Shown here piece by piece: positions 1-8,173 of a DNA stretch of 64,000 nucleotides. A program made the position numbers and the translations under genes. The notes below the pieces were generated by a model. That model did not search any database and was not told where the DNA came from. It was given only the letters and a program-made list of their open reading frames with translations. Numbering within the stretch: the stretch's first letter is position 1; every line of letters starts with the position of its first letter. Origin of the DNA: Myxococcus landrumus (lineage in GTDB: Bacteria; Myxococcota; Myxococcia; Myxococcales; Myxococcaceae); the NCBI RefSeq assembly GCF_017301635.1, contig NZ_CP071091.1, positions 7,184,501 to 7,248,500 on the forward strand. Reading direction: 5' to 3'.

Positions 1-1
1 C

Positions 2-931
2 GCGCCGAAGCGGCCGCCGCCCGAGCACGGCATCAAGTTGAAGAAGGCGGGCTCCACGTGGTGGGGGCAGGCCTGGCTGGAGGCGCTCGAGCGCGTGTTG
101 GGGGGAGACTCGGGGCGGCTTGCTCGAGGACGGACGTATGCGCGGGCGGGGCGGACGCATGACCTGGTCGTCGGTGGGAGCGGGGTCACCGCGAAGGTGA
201 CGGGCTCACGGCCTCGGCCCTATGTCATCTCGTTGAAGTTGGGGCGGTTTGGCGAGGCGGTCTGGGAGAAGGCGCTCGCTGGGATGGCGGGGCAGGCGCG
301 GTATGCTGCGGAGCTGCTGGATGGGAGGATGCCTCAGGACATCGACGTGGTGTTTCGCGCGGCGGGGGTGAGCCTGTTCCCCCAGAACCGCGAGGACCTG
401 ACGACGAGCTGCTCGTGTCCGGATTGGGGCGACCCGTGCAAGCACGTGGCCGCCACGCACTATGTGTTGGGTGAGGCGCTGGACGGTGACCCGTTCCTGT
501 TGTTCGAGCTGCGCGGCAGGACGAAGGCGCAGGTGCTGGAGGCGCTGCGGGCCGCGCGCGGGGGAGAGGCGGTGCGTGCACGGCGCCCGGCGGCACAGCG
601 GGCGAAGGCGCAAGAGGCTCGTGCCCGGCCCGAGGTGGTGGGGGTGAAGCCGGGGAAGCTGACCGAGGTGAACTATGACCAGCCGCGCGCGCCGCTGCCG
701 ACGATGAGCTTCTCGTTCGATGCGCCAGTGGTGCCTGGGGCGGTGCTGCGACAGTTGGGGGCGCCGGGGTCGTGGGGGGCGAAGGATTTGCCCGGGGAGG
801 TGCTGGCGCCCCATGTTCGCGCGGCGGCGGAGGTGGCGCGGCGCATCGCGCTCCAGGAGCCTGGCGGCCCGGTGGACGACGCGGGCGAGGAGAAGACGCG
901 GAGGCGTTCGAGGAAGCGGGGAGGGAGATGA
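2..931 (+). CDS. SWIM zinc-finger protein, 5' end outside the window
   Basis: The frame is open from base 2 with no convincing start, and the residues before the first possible start (TTG at 38) already match the family, so the gene begins upstream. Near residue 130 is a SWIM motif, CSCPDWGDPCKH (CxCx6CxH), which binds zinc and is linked to DNA or protein binding. The N-terminal STWWGQAWLEALE segment is typical of bacterial SWIM proteins found beside SNF2-type helicases. The C-terminus is a basic Arg/Lys-rich tail. The helicase partner, if present, would lie upstream. This protein is not related by context to the second SWIM protein at 53827-56709. Family assignment is firm; function is inferred. 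Confidence 0.85.
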   Translation, partial: APKRPPPEHGIKLKKAGSTWWGQAWLEALERVLGGDSGRLARGRTYARAGRTHDLVVGGSGVTAKVTGSRPRPYVISLKLGRFGEAVWEKALAGMAGQARYAAELLDGRMPQDIDVVFRAAGVSLFPQNREDLTTSCSCPDWGDPCKHVAATHYVLGEALDGDPFLLFELRGRTKAQVLEALRAARGGEAVRARRPAAQRAKAQEARARPEVVGVKPGKLTEVNYDQPRAPLPTMSFSFDAPVVPGAVLRQLGAPGSWGAKDLPGEVLAPHVRAAAEVARRIALQEPGGPVDDAGEEKTRRRSRKRGGR

Positions 932-1010
932 GCGGGGGGCAGCGTCGCGGTCAGGTGGTTTCGGCTCCTTGCCGCGAGTGGTTGCGACAGGTCCGCGAGA
1001 GAATCGTATG

Positions 1011-1043
1011 GGGCCGCGAGGGTTGCGCGCGGCGTTGGCGTCT
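1011..1043 (+). repeat. 33-bp repeated element, copy 1 (upstream of CRISPR leader 1)
   Basis: Bases 1011-1043 match 4599-4631 at 30 of 33 positions without gaps. The shared blocks are GGGCCGCGAGGG, TGCGCGCG and TTGGCGTCT. This copy lies about 70 bp before the start of the array 1 leader homology; the other lies upstream of cmr1. I see no gene in 932-1111 beyond this element. Confidence 0.6.
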
Positions 1044-1111
1044 CGCGGGTGGCGGTGTGTATGGGGACGTCCATGGGGACGTGCGGGGTGTTGAGGGGCG
1101 CGAGTGTTTGG

Positions 1112-1358
1112 AGTTGGACTTTCAAGCACCTCCGCGTGGCGGGGGCTTGGGAGGGGAATCGAGGTGAAAAGCCGAGCCCTGGCGCGGGGTTGCTGCTCTT
1201 TGACAGGTGAATAGGTGCGTGAATGGGGAAATGCGTTGGAGTTTCGAGGGGTTGTGAGGTGTGGGAGTTGGGGTGGGTGCGGGTTGGCGCAAGGAGCGTG
1301 GGGGTGCTTGAAAACAGGGGGACAAGCAGGCGGAATCGTTCGAGATTCCAGGGCGGCT
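1112..1358 (+). promoter_or_regulatory. CRISPR array 1 leader
   Basis: This segment is clearly homologous to 16188-16438 before array 2. Shared blocks include GGTGAAAAGC, GCGGGGTTG, CTCTTTGACAGGTGAATAGG and TGAATGGG. A TTGACA hexamer at 1200-1205 lies 153 bp before the first repeat; in leader 2 the corresponding distance is 155 bp. A shared leader on the left of both arrays fixes the direction of transcription and spacer acquisition as left to right. TTGACA could be a -35 box, but no good -10 box is visible. Confidence 0.85.
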
Positions 1359-1970
1359 CCGCCGCTCGCCGTGATGCCGGAAGGCGTTGAGCACTAGGGG
1401 ATCTGAGGCGTCTCCTTGAACCCGTGAGCCGCCGCTCGCCGTGATGCCGGAAGGCGTTGAGCACCATAGGTGTTCGTGCAGAGGGCGCCCCACACCGGGG
1501 CCGCCGCTCGCCGTGATGCCGGAAGGCGTTGAGCACCAGGTGGTGGACAGCGTGGAGGAGCTGGTGGCACCCGCCGCTCGCCGTGATGCCGGAAGGCGTT
1601 GAGCACACGTACTTGATCGCGTGGATCCGCAGGGGGTACTTGCCGCCGCTCGCCGTGATGCCGGAAGGCGTTGAGCACGCTTGACCGGACGAGTACGGGT
1701 GGAACGGAGCGACTCCGCCGCTCGCCGTGATGCCGGAAGGCGTTGAGCACTGTGCGCACGGGTCGATACGCCACGACTTCGCCGCCGCCGCTCGCCGTGA
1801 TGCCGGAAAGCGTTGAGCACCGGCACGTCCGCGCGGCGCGCGAGGCGCGGGCCACCCTCCGCCGCTCGCCGTGATGCCGGAAGGCGTTGAGCACTTCCGC
1901 GACTCGTAACTGAGGGGCCGAAGAGGCTTCGCGTCCGCCGCTCGCCGTGATGCCGGAAGGCGTTGAGCAC
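1359..1970 (+). CRISPR. CRISPR array 1, leader-proximal segment (9 repeats)
   Basis: Nine 36-nt repeats start at 1359, 1429, 1501, 1571, 1643, 1715, 1785, 1859 and 1935, with spacers of 34-40 nt. The repeat begins CCGCCGCTCGCCGTG and ends GGCGTTGAGCAC. Its core ATGCC-GGAA-GGCGT can form a 5-bp stem with a GNRA tetraloop, followed by TTGAGCAC, the expected 8-nt 5' handle after Cas6 cleavage. Only the repeat at 1785 carries a substitution. The array is interrupted in the spacer after 1970 by the IS element at 2010-3322 and resumes at 3328. Confidence 0.97.
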
Positions 1971-2064
1971 TCATAGTCACGTTTATCGCCGCGCAGCATG
2001 TAGTGCCATTGGTGTAGCCCCCATTTCAATCGGACAGGTCCCAACGCATAGGACCAGCCTAGGA

Positions 2065-2460
2065 ATGGAAGCGAAGACACACGAGGTCGAAGTCATCCCG
2101 CCAGCGCGACCAGGACGTCGACGACGATTCAGTGCGGACGAGAAGCGCCGGTTTCTGGAAGAGACACTGGTGCCTGGACAGAGCGTGTCCTCGGTGGCGC
2201 GCCGGTACGGGTTGTCGGCAAGCATGTTGTTCCACTGGAGGAGGCTGGTAGATGAAGGGACTATGTCCAGCCTAGGTGCAGAGGAAGCGGTGGTGCCCGA
2301 GTCCGAGGTGAAGCGACTCCAGGCGCAGGTGAGGGAGCTGGAGCGGCTGCTGGGCAAGAAGACGATGGAGAACGAGATTCTGAAGGACGCGTTGGAGCTG
2401 GCCCGCCCAAAAAAACATTCCTCGCAGCGCAGCTTGCCTCCCAAGGGCGGTATCCCTTGA
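2065..2460 (+). CDS. IS3-family transposase OrfA
   Basis: This 131-residue protein is the DNA-binding half of the transposase. It has a helix-turn-helix (FSADEKRRFLEE to GLSASMLFHWRRL, about residues 21-66) that contacts the IS ends. A leucine-zipper-like coiled coil follows (VKRLQAQVRELERLLGKKT, about residues 88-106). The ATG at 2065 lies just inside the left terminal repeat. Near the 3' end a ribosome can slip to the -1 frame on A7 (2409-2415) to make the OrfAB fusion; without slippage the frame ends at 2460 and overlaps orfB by 4 bp. Confidence 0.93.
   Translation: MEAKTHEVEVIPPARPGRRRRFSADEKRRFLEETLVPGQSVSSVARRYGLSASMLFHWRRLVDEGTMSSLGAEEAVVPESEVKRLQAQVRELERLLGKKTMENEILKDALELARPKKHSSQRSLPPKGGIP
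2409..2415 (+). other. A7 slippery site for programmed -1 frameshift (OrfAB)
   Basis: Seven adenines read as CCA AAA AAA CAT in the orfA frame. Slipping back one base reads AAA AAA ACA and continues KTFLAAQLASQGRYP without a stop into orfB. This is the usual arrangement by which IS3-family elements make the full-length transposase. Confidence 0.85.
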
Positions 2461-3293
2461 AGGCCGTGGCGGACGCCCTGGGTGTCTCCAGGAGCAACCT
2501 GGCGCGCAGGACAGCGGCTCCCGCGCCTGACAAGCCGCGCGGCGCATACCTGAAGACGGATGACGAGTGGCTGCTGCCCCTGGTCCGTGCTGTCACTCAC
2601 CAGCGGGCTACCTACGGGTACCGACGCGTCACGGTGCTGGTGAACAGGCAGTTGGTCTCCGAGGGCAAACCTCGGGTGAACCACAAGCGCGTCTACCGAG
2701 TGATGAAGGCCGCGGGCCTGCTGTTGGCGCGTCACACCGGCAAGCCCACTCGTACGCACGAGGGCACGATTGTGACGCTCAAGAGCAACCTGCGCTGGTG
2801 CTCCGACGGCTTCGAGATTCGCTGCTGGAACGGGGAGCGGGTCCAGGTGGCCTTCTCACTGGACTGCTGCGACCGCGAAGCCATGCGCTTCGTGGCCACC
2901 ACGGGTGCGCTGACAGGCGAACTGGTGCGGGACCTGATGGCCGAGACGCTGGAGTACCGGTTCGGAGCAGGGAGCCGAGTGACGCCGCACCCCATTGAAT
3001 GGCTGACCGACAACGGGCCCGCCTACACGGCCCTTGAGACGCGCGCATTCGGCGGCTGCCTGGGGCTGCTCATCCGAACGACACCTGCGTACTCACCCGA
3101 GAGCAACGGGATGGCGGAAGCCTTCGTGAAGACCTTCAAGCGCGACTACGTCTACCTGGCCCGCCTTGAAAGCGCTGAGGCAGTCCTCCGACAACTGCCC
3201 GCGTGGTTCGACGACTACAACCACGTGCATCCTCACAAGGGGTTGAAGATGCGGTCCCCTATCGAGCACCGGCGCGCAGCATCACCTCACTGA
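2457..3293 (+). CDS. IS3-family transposase OrfB (DDE catalytic subunit)
   Basis: This 278-residue frame carries the rve-type integrase core. The catalytic triad is complete: Asp117 in SDGFEI, Asp185 in TDNGPAY and Glu221 in GMAEAFVK. Exactly 35 residues separate the last two (DD(35)E). The N-terminal part (RATYGYRRVTVLVNRQL, then VNHKRVYRVMKAAGLL) is the HTH_21 region of this family. The active form is probably the OrfAB fusion made by frameshifting at 2409-2415. The stop codon lies just inside the right terminal repeat. Confidence 0.95.
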   Translation: MKAVADALGVSRSNLARRTAAPAPDKPRGAYLKTDDEWLLPLVRAVTHQRATYGYRRVTVLVNRQLVSEGKPRVNHKRVYRVMKAAGLLLARHTGKPTRTHEGTIVTLKSNLRWCSDGFEIRCWNGERVQVAFSLDCCDREAMRFVATTGALTGELVRDLMAETLEYRFGAGSRVTPHPIEWLTDNGPAYTALETRAFGGCLGLLIRTTPAYSPESNGMAEAFVKTFKRDYVYLARLESAEAVLRQLPAWFDDYNHVHPHKGLKMRSPIEHRRAASPH

Positions 3294-3327
3294 CCGTGTC
3301 CGATTTGACGGGGGCAACTCCAGCCAT

Positions 3328-4378
3328 CCGCCGCTCGCCGTGATGCCGGAAGGCGTTGAGCACTTCACGACCCAGACATCATCTTCGAGAATCGAGTCCC
3401 GCCGCTCGCCGTGATGCCGGAAGGCGTTGAGCACCGAAGGCCGCCGAGGAAGGCGAGCGCCACCCACGGCCGCCGCTCGCCGTGATGCCGGAAGGCGGTG
3501 AGCACGGAAGGTAGAGCCACGTCACTCCCCCTCCAGCGGCAGCGCCCGCCGCTCGCCGTGATGCCGGAAGGCGTTGAGCACATGCCCTGGATGTGGAAGT
3601 TCCACGTGACGACTGGCTTCTCCGCCGCTCGCAGTGATGCCGGAAGGCATTGAGCACCCCGGGTCTGTGTCAGACTCGGACGTCTCCAGGGCAGGAGCCG
3701 CCGCTCGTCGTGATGCCGGGAGGCGTTGAGCACCTGACGACCTTGCTGAAGGCCACCAGCTTCTCACCGCCCTTGCCGCCGCTCGCCGTGATGCCGGAAG
3801 GCGTTGAGCACCGCTTGGCGGACTCCAATGTCGCTTGGTGGAGCCCACGCACCGCCGCTCGCCGTGATGCCGGAAGGCGTTGAGCACTGTCTCCAGGGTG
3901 CAAGGGAGCCAGATGGGGTAACGACCGCCGCTCGCCGTGATACCGGAAGGCGTTGAGCACAACTTGTCGCCGTAGATTTCCTTGGAGTTGGCGAAGCCGC
4001 CGCTCGTCGCGATGCCGGAAGGCATTGAGCACCCATCCAGCGACTTCGTCTCGGAGCGGATGACCCCGCCGCTCGCCGTGATGCCGGAAGGCGTTGAGCA
4101 ATTGTAGACGATACCGTTGGGGTACGTGGTGGCCGCCGCTCGCCGTGATGCCGGAAGGCGTTGAGCACTCATCAGCCAGGACACGACGGACCTCGGTTCC
4201 CTCCGCCGCTCGCCGTGATGCAGGAAGGCGTTGAGCACAGGTGGCGGGTGGGGCCAATCTTCAAAAGGTGGTCACCGCCGCTCGCCGTGATGCCGGAAGG
4301 CGTTGAGCACGTCTCGCGGCCCCGCATATTCGCGGTAGCCATCCGCCGCTCGCCGTGATGCCGGAAGGCGGCGATCAC
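3328..4378 (+). CRISPR. CRISPR array 1, leader-distal segment (15 repeats)
   Basis: Fifteen 36-nt repeats start at 3328, 3399, 3470, 3546, 3622, 3698, 3776, 3852, 3925, 3997, 4066, 4133, 4203, 4275 and 4343; spacers are 31-42 nt. With the proximal segment this makes 24 repeats and 23 spacers. Degeneracy rises to the right: substitutions at 3470, 3622, 3698, 3925, 3997, 4066 and 4203, and a last repeat (4343-4378) whose end is GGCGGCGATCAC instead of GGCGTTGAGCAC. A degenerate terminal repeat at the right end agrees with a leader on the left. Confidence 0.96.
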
Positions 4379-4924
4379 CGCTGAACAACTGGGAAAGGGA
4401 TGGGCACGCCGCTGCTTCGAGGCCCTCTCCACTGCGCCCGATGCTCGTGACGCCCCGGGCTTCATCATCGCCCTCTTCCGCGTAGCGGCATGGGACGCAG
4501 GCGCAGTGGGCATGACCACCCACCGGAAACCACGTCAGGCGCACAGCTCCACTGTCGCCACATCCCTGTCCGGACGGGACCCCCGAAGAAAAATCACAGG
4601 GCCGCGAGGGATGCGCGCGCGGTTGGCGTCTTCCTCGGTGGACATGTGGAACACCGAACCTCCATTCATCGAGCGTGACCCACCCGAGAGCCTCGGGCCT
4701 GGCGCTTCACGGGCGCGAGATGCCCGCGTTGTCCATCCCCTCGGGGTGGCATCGGCTTTCCGCGCGCGTTGTCGCTCAATGACCTTCCAGCCCGAGGGTT
4801 CTGTCCGCCTCGCGCGACGACGTGTCCTCCGTCATTTCCAGCGCCTCCTCGGTGAGGCCGTCGCACGCCCCTGCCGTCATCACTGCCCCGCCGACGCGGG
4901 CCGAGGAGGAGTCGAGGTGAGTCC
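4379..4924. other. Non-coding interval between CRISPR array 1 and the cmr operon
   Basis: This 546-bp stretch has no frame resembling a known protein. It should hold the promoter of the cmr operon, but no clear -35/-10 or sigma-54 site is visible. It contains the second copy of the 33-bp element (4599-4631). A purine-rich GAGGTGAG lies just before the cmr1 ATG and is its likely ribosome-binding site. Confidence 0.6.
4599..4631 (+). repeat. 33-bp repeated element, copy 2 (upstream of cmr1)
   Basis: This is the partner of 1011-1043 (30 of 33 identical, ungapped), located 294 bp before the cmr1 start. Both copies are in the same orientation and flank array 1. The element could be a regulatory site for CRISPR functions or an old duplication edge; the sequence does not decide. 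Confidence 0.55.
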
Positions 4925-6328
4925 ATGTCACCGCTAAACCTGCCCACGCCATCCAAGGAAGCGCCACGCCCTCTGCGCCTCCCGGGTGGACCGAAGCTGG
5001 AGTCGTTCTCCCTGGAGCTGAGGACCGTCACGCCCATCCTTGGTGGCGCGCCTGTTCCGCGTCAGTTGCCCACCGTGGATGTCATCCGCGCTCCCTCCCT
5101 GCGAGGCCACCTGCGCTTCTGGTGGCGCGCACTCCACGGCCATGCCTACAGCGATGCATCCCGGCTCGACTTCGCGAAACGTGAGCGAGACCTGTGGGGC
5201 GGGATGAGCCTGGGCAAGGAGGAGCCTCGGCGCTCCCTGGTGTCGCTCTGTGTGAGTGGCGTCAGCGATGCGAGCCCAGACCGCGCTTCCATCCATCCGA
5301 GCGAACCCTCGTTCTACGCACTCTGGCCCACGCGAAATGGCGACGGAGACGCACCCTCGCCGAGGTGGAACCCAGGGCTCCGGTTCACCCTCGAAGTCCG
5401 CGCCCCGGAGGGTGTGCTCATGCAGGAGGTTCGCAACGCCTTCCGCGCATGGGTCCTCTTCGGCGGCTACGGCTCGCGGACTCGCAGGGGCTGTGGCTCG
5501 GTGACACTGGTCGACCCGAAGGAGCGCGAATCGTGGCTGCCCAAGGACGCGTCCCGAGCCGAGCTGTGCCGCCTCTTTGGTGACCTGCCGTTCCTGCGCC
5601 CCGACCTCGCCGGCGAGCCGCGAGACCTGCCGCTGTTGCGAGGTGCTCGGCTCTATCGCGGCCATCGCGGTGAGTCGAACTCCAGCGGCAACGAAGCCTG
5701 GCTGCAGGCGTTGGGCTGGCTGCGTGACTTTCGCCAGGGCACCGCGGGCGCGCCCGATGACCGTCCGAGGAACCCTGCTCCCGACGACGACAAGAAGCGG
5801 GCGCGGCGCTCCAATTGGCCGGAGGCGGACAAGATTCGCCACCACGCGAGGCCGGGTCCGCGCGCCTACCCCGAGGAGCATGTGCCTCGTGAGCAGTACA
5901 CGCGGAGCCCCGCGTGGCCTCGCGCGGGTTTCGGACTGCCCATCGTCTTCCACTTCCAACAAAAGAAGAGGGGCACGGCCAAGGAGTTCTACAAACCGGC
6001 CGAGCCCGAGGGTGTCCAGCTCCAGTGGGTCATGGACCAGGAGCGGGAGGCTCGGGACAGGCTCGCCTCTCCGCTCATCGTCAAGGCGATGCCGCTCGCC
6101 AACGGGCGCTTCGAGCCCATCGCGCTGTGGCTCGAGCGTGGCTATCCCCAGGGGGGCAAGGTCGTCATGGTGCAGTCGAACCGTCTCATCGAGGCGACGC
6201 GCGCGTCGTTCGACACGCTTCACGCCAGCGACGACAAGCCCCTCTTCAAACGCTTGCGAGACGCGAAGTCGCTGCGCGACGTGTTCTTCACCTGGCTGAG
6301 TGACACGCGAAAGGCGCGGGAGGTCTAG
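4925..6328 (+). CDS. cmr1: Cmr1, type III-B RAMP (Cas7-group) protein
   Basis: Cmr1 is a Cas7-like subunit near the 3' end of the crRNA in the Cmr effector complex, which binds target RNA. The N-terminus (LELRTVTPILGGA, residues 27-39, then RAPSLRGHLRFWWRALHG) is the family signature. A glycine-rich loop LFGGYGSRTRRGCGSV follows near residue 180. At 467 residues it is longer than many Cmr1 proteins, with extra sequence in a charged middle region (about residues 270-320). It is the first gene of cmr1-cas10-cmr3-cmr4-cmr5-cmr6, spaced 3 bp from cas10. The ATG at 4925 follows GAGGTGAG. Confidence 0.95.
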   Translation: MSPLNLPTPSKEAPRPLRLPGGPKLESFSLELRTVTPILGGAPVPRQLPTVDVIRAPSLRGHLRFWWRALHGHAYSDASRLDFAKRERDLWGGMSLGKEEPRRSLVSLCVSGVSDASPDRASIHPSEPSFYALWPTRNGDGDAPSPRWNPGLRFTLEVRAPEGVLMQEVRNAFRAWVLFGGYGSRTRRGCGSVTLVDPKERESWLPKDASRAELCRLFGDLPFLRPDLAGEPRDLPLLRGARLYRGHRGESNSSGNEAWLQALGWLRDFRQGTAGAPDDRPRNPAPDDDKKRARRSNWPEADKIRHHARPGPRAYPEEHVPREQYTRSPAWPRAGFGLPIVFHFQQKKRGTAKEFYKPAEPEGVQLQWVMDQEREARDRLASPLIVKAMPLANGRFEPIALWLERGYPQGGKVVMVQSNRLIEATRASFDTLHASDDKPLFKRLRDAKSLRDVFFTWLSDTRKAREV

Positions 6329-6331
6329 GTC

Positions 6332-8173
6332 ATGGCAACACAATCCCAAGTGCTTGTCCTCAAGGTGGGCCCCGTGCAGGGCTTCATCAGCCAGTCCCGC
6401 CGCACGCGAGACCTCTGGTTCGGCAGCCATCTGCTCTCCCAGGTGAGTCGCGCGATGGCGCGCTCCCTCCAGGCGTCAGGCGCCGAGCTCATCTTTCCTC
6501 ACCCGGAGCAGCTCCAGGGGCCGACGTCCGGACCTGAGTGTGTCGGGAAGGAGGACGCCGACACGCCGAAGGGATTTCCCAACAAGGTGCTCGCCGTCGT
6601 GACAGGCGACCCGGAGTCCATCGCGAGGGCTGCACGCACGGCCGCGAGGGACGCCTTGTTCAAGGCCTGGGAACGGGTGCGCGACAAATGCGGGGGCCTG
6701 TTCGCCGAGGGCGCCGACGCCTGGGCCAACGAGCAGCTCGAGACCTTCCTGGAGTTTCACGCGGCTTGGGTGCCTCAAGGAGAAGGTGGTTACGCGGTGG
6801 CACTCGAAGAGGCCGAGGCGCTGCTGGAGGCACGCCGGGCGCTGCGTGAGTTCAAGGCTTGGGCGCAGCTTGTTCCCGCTGGCACTCACAAGTCGAGCCT
6901 CGATGGAGGCCGACCCTCGGTGCTGCGCGGAAAGCGGTCCAAGGGCGGTGAGTGGAAGGGGCTGCGAATCGGCGAGCGCGAGGAATTGGATGCGCTCGGC
7001 TTGCTCAAGCGCGCGGGGGGAGACCCGGGGCAGTTCGTCCCCGTGCCGAGCATCGGGCTGGCGGCATGGCTGGAGACGGCGAGCAAGGAGCACAACCGGG
7101 AGCTCTCCAACCTTCGTGGGGCCTGCTCGGATGGCGGGTTCACCAAGGTCCATCGGACGGACCTGTCGTGGGTCAACGCCTTCCCCTTCGACGGACAGGT
7201 CCTTTTTCCCGAGCGAGTGCTGCCCTGCTTCGAGGAGTGGAGCGACGGGGGAGACCGCAAGAGCGTCCAGCGCGAGTCCGAGCGCTTCACGGCGGGCGCC
7301 GTTCAACCGCTGCTCGATGTCATGGGCGTCGCGCCCTATCCCTATGTGGCGTGTCTCTGCGCGGACGGCGACAACATGGGGCAGGCCCTGCGCGAGCTCG
7401 CGGTCCACGGAGGCATCGAGGCTCACAGGAGCGTCTCCAGGGCCCTCGCGAACTTCACTTCGGAGGCGAAGGACATCGTTCAGTCCCGGTTCCGAGGGAT
7501 GCTCGTCTACGCGGGCGGTGACGATGTGCTCGCCTTCGTGTGTCCGCCGGATGCCGTCGCGTGTGCTCGCGAGCTGGCGTCTGCCTTTCAGCGCCACCTG
7601 AAGCCCGCCATCAACGGCGCCGTCAAGGAGCTGCCGACGCTCTCGGTGGGACTTGGGATTGGCCATGTGCTGGAGAGCCTGGGGCAGCTCCTGAGTCTGG
7701 GGCGACAGGCGGAGAAGGCCGCGAAGAACGCGGGACGCAACGCGCTGGCCATCCTCCTGGCGAAACACGCGGGCCGTGAGCGGCTGTGGACCTCGAGCTG
7801 GGTGAATCCCGTTGAGCCCGTGGGGCGGCTCGCACAGGACATGGCGTTGCTGTCCTCCGGCCGTCTGCCTTTGAGCAAGGTGCACGAGGTCGAGGCGATG
7901 TCGCGCCGATTCGCCGCGGACGTCGCGGACTCGCACTCGAAGGAACAGGCGGAAGTTCTCGTGGACGAGGTGCGGCGCATCCTGTCGCGAGCTGAAGCGG
8001 GGCGGCGGGAGGACCCGATGTCACTTGCTGACGTGGGACTGGAGGACCTGTCGACGTCGGATGGGCGAAAGGCTCACGCGAAGCTTCAGGAGTGGGTGTC
8101 TCGAGTGCTCGTGGCGGAGACGTTGGAGCGCGCCGGTCGGAAGTTGGAGCCCAGGAAGGGTGGTGAGGGATGA
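6332..8173 (+). CDS. cas10: Cas10/Cmr2 lacking the HD nuclease domain
   Basis: This is the large subunit of the type III-B complex. On target RNA binding, the palm domains of Cas10 make cyclic oligoadenylate messengers. The protein starts directly with the palm-1 entry motif VLKVGPVQGFISQSRRTRDLWFG-type sequence at residues 9-30, so the N-terminal HD DNase domain of many Cas10 proteins is absent. Two acidic motifs are intact: DGDNMGQ (345-351) and GGDD (395-398). At 613 residues it fits an HD-less architecture. DNA cleavage by Cas10 is therefore unlikely, whereas signalling should be possible. A GGGAGG lies before the ATG, and the gene overlaps cmr3 by 4 bp. Confidence 0.95.
   Translation: MATQSQVLVLKVGPVQGFISQSRRTRDLWFGSHLLSQVSRAMARSLQASGAELIFPHPEQLQGPTSGPECVGKEDADTPKGFPNKVLAVVTGDPESIARAARTAARDALFKAWERVRDKCGGLFAEGADAWANEQLETFLEFHAAWVPQGEGGYAVALEEAEALLEARRALREFKAWAQLVPAGTHKSSLDGGRPSVLRGKRSKGGEWKGLRIGEREELDALGLLKRAGGDPGQFVPVPSIGLAAWLETASKEHNRELSNLRGACSDGGFTKVHRTDLSWVNAFPFDGQVLFPERVLPCFEEWSDGGDRKSVQRESERFTAGAVQPLLDVMGVAPYPYVACLCADGDNMGQALRELAVHGGIEAHRSVSRALANFTSEAKDIVQSRFRGMLVYAGGDDVLAFVCPPDAVACARELASAFQRHLKPAINGAVKELPTLSVGLGIGHVLESLGQLLSLGRQAEKAAKNAGRNALAILLAKHAGRERLWTSSWVNPVEPVGRLAQDMALLSSGRLPLSKVHEVEAMSRRFAADVADSHSKEQAEVLVDEVRRILSRAEAGRREDPMSLADVGLEDLSTSDGRKAHAKLQEWVSRVLVAETLERAGRKLEPRKGGEG

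Larger units (their letters stand above)
2010..3322 (+). mobile_element. IS3-family insertion sequence (IS2-like) inside a CRISPR spacer
   Basis: The element is 1313 bp. Its ends are imperfect inverted repeats beginning TGG (2010-2040, and the complement of 3292-3322), sharing TGG.GT.GCCCCC and ATCGGACA. The directly repeated GCCAT at 2005-2009 and 3323-3327 is a 5-bp target duplication. Removing the element and one GCCAT restores a 39-nt spacer between the repeats at 1935 and 3328, within this array's spacer range. It carries orfA and orfB joined by a slippery A7 tract. Ends, both frames and the catalytic triad are intact, so it looks recent and potentially active. Confidence 0.93.

Noticed and set aside
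1394-4519. Many long minus-strand open frames with repeated peptides such as LNAFRHHGE, AQRLPASR and CSTPSGITASG
   Set aside because: They are readings of CRISPR array 1 in three frames. The repeat lacks stop codons and spacers keep the frame by chance.
4506-4937. A 143-codon plus-strand frame before cmr1
   Set aside because: No family resemblance, Arg/Pro-rich composition typical of off-frame reading in GC-rich DNA, and it runs into the start of cmr1 in another frame.
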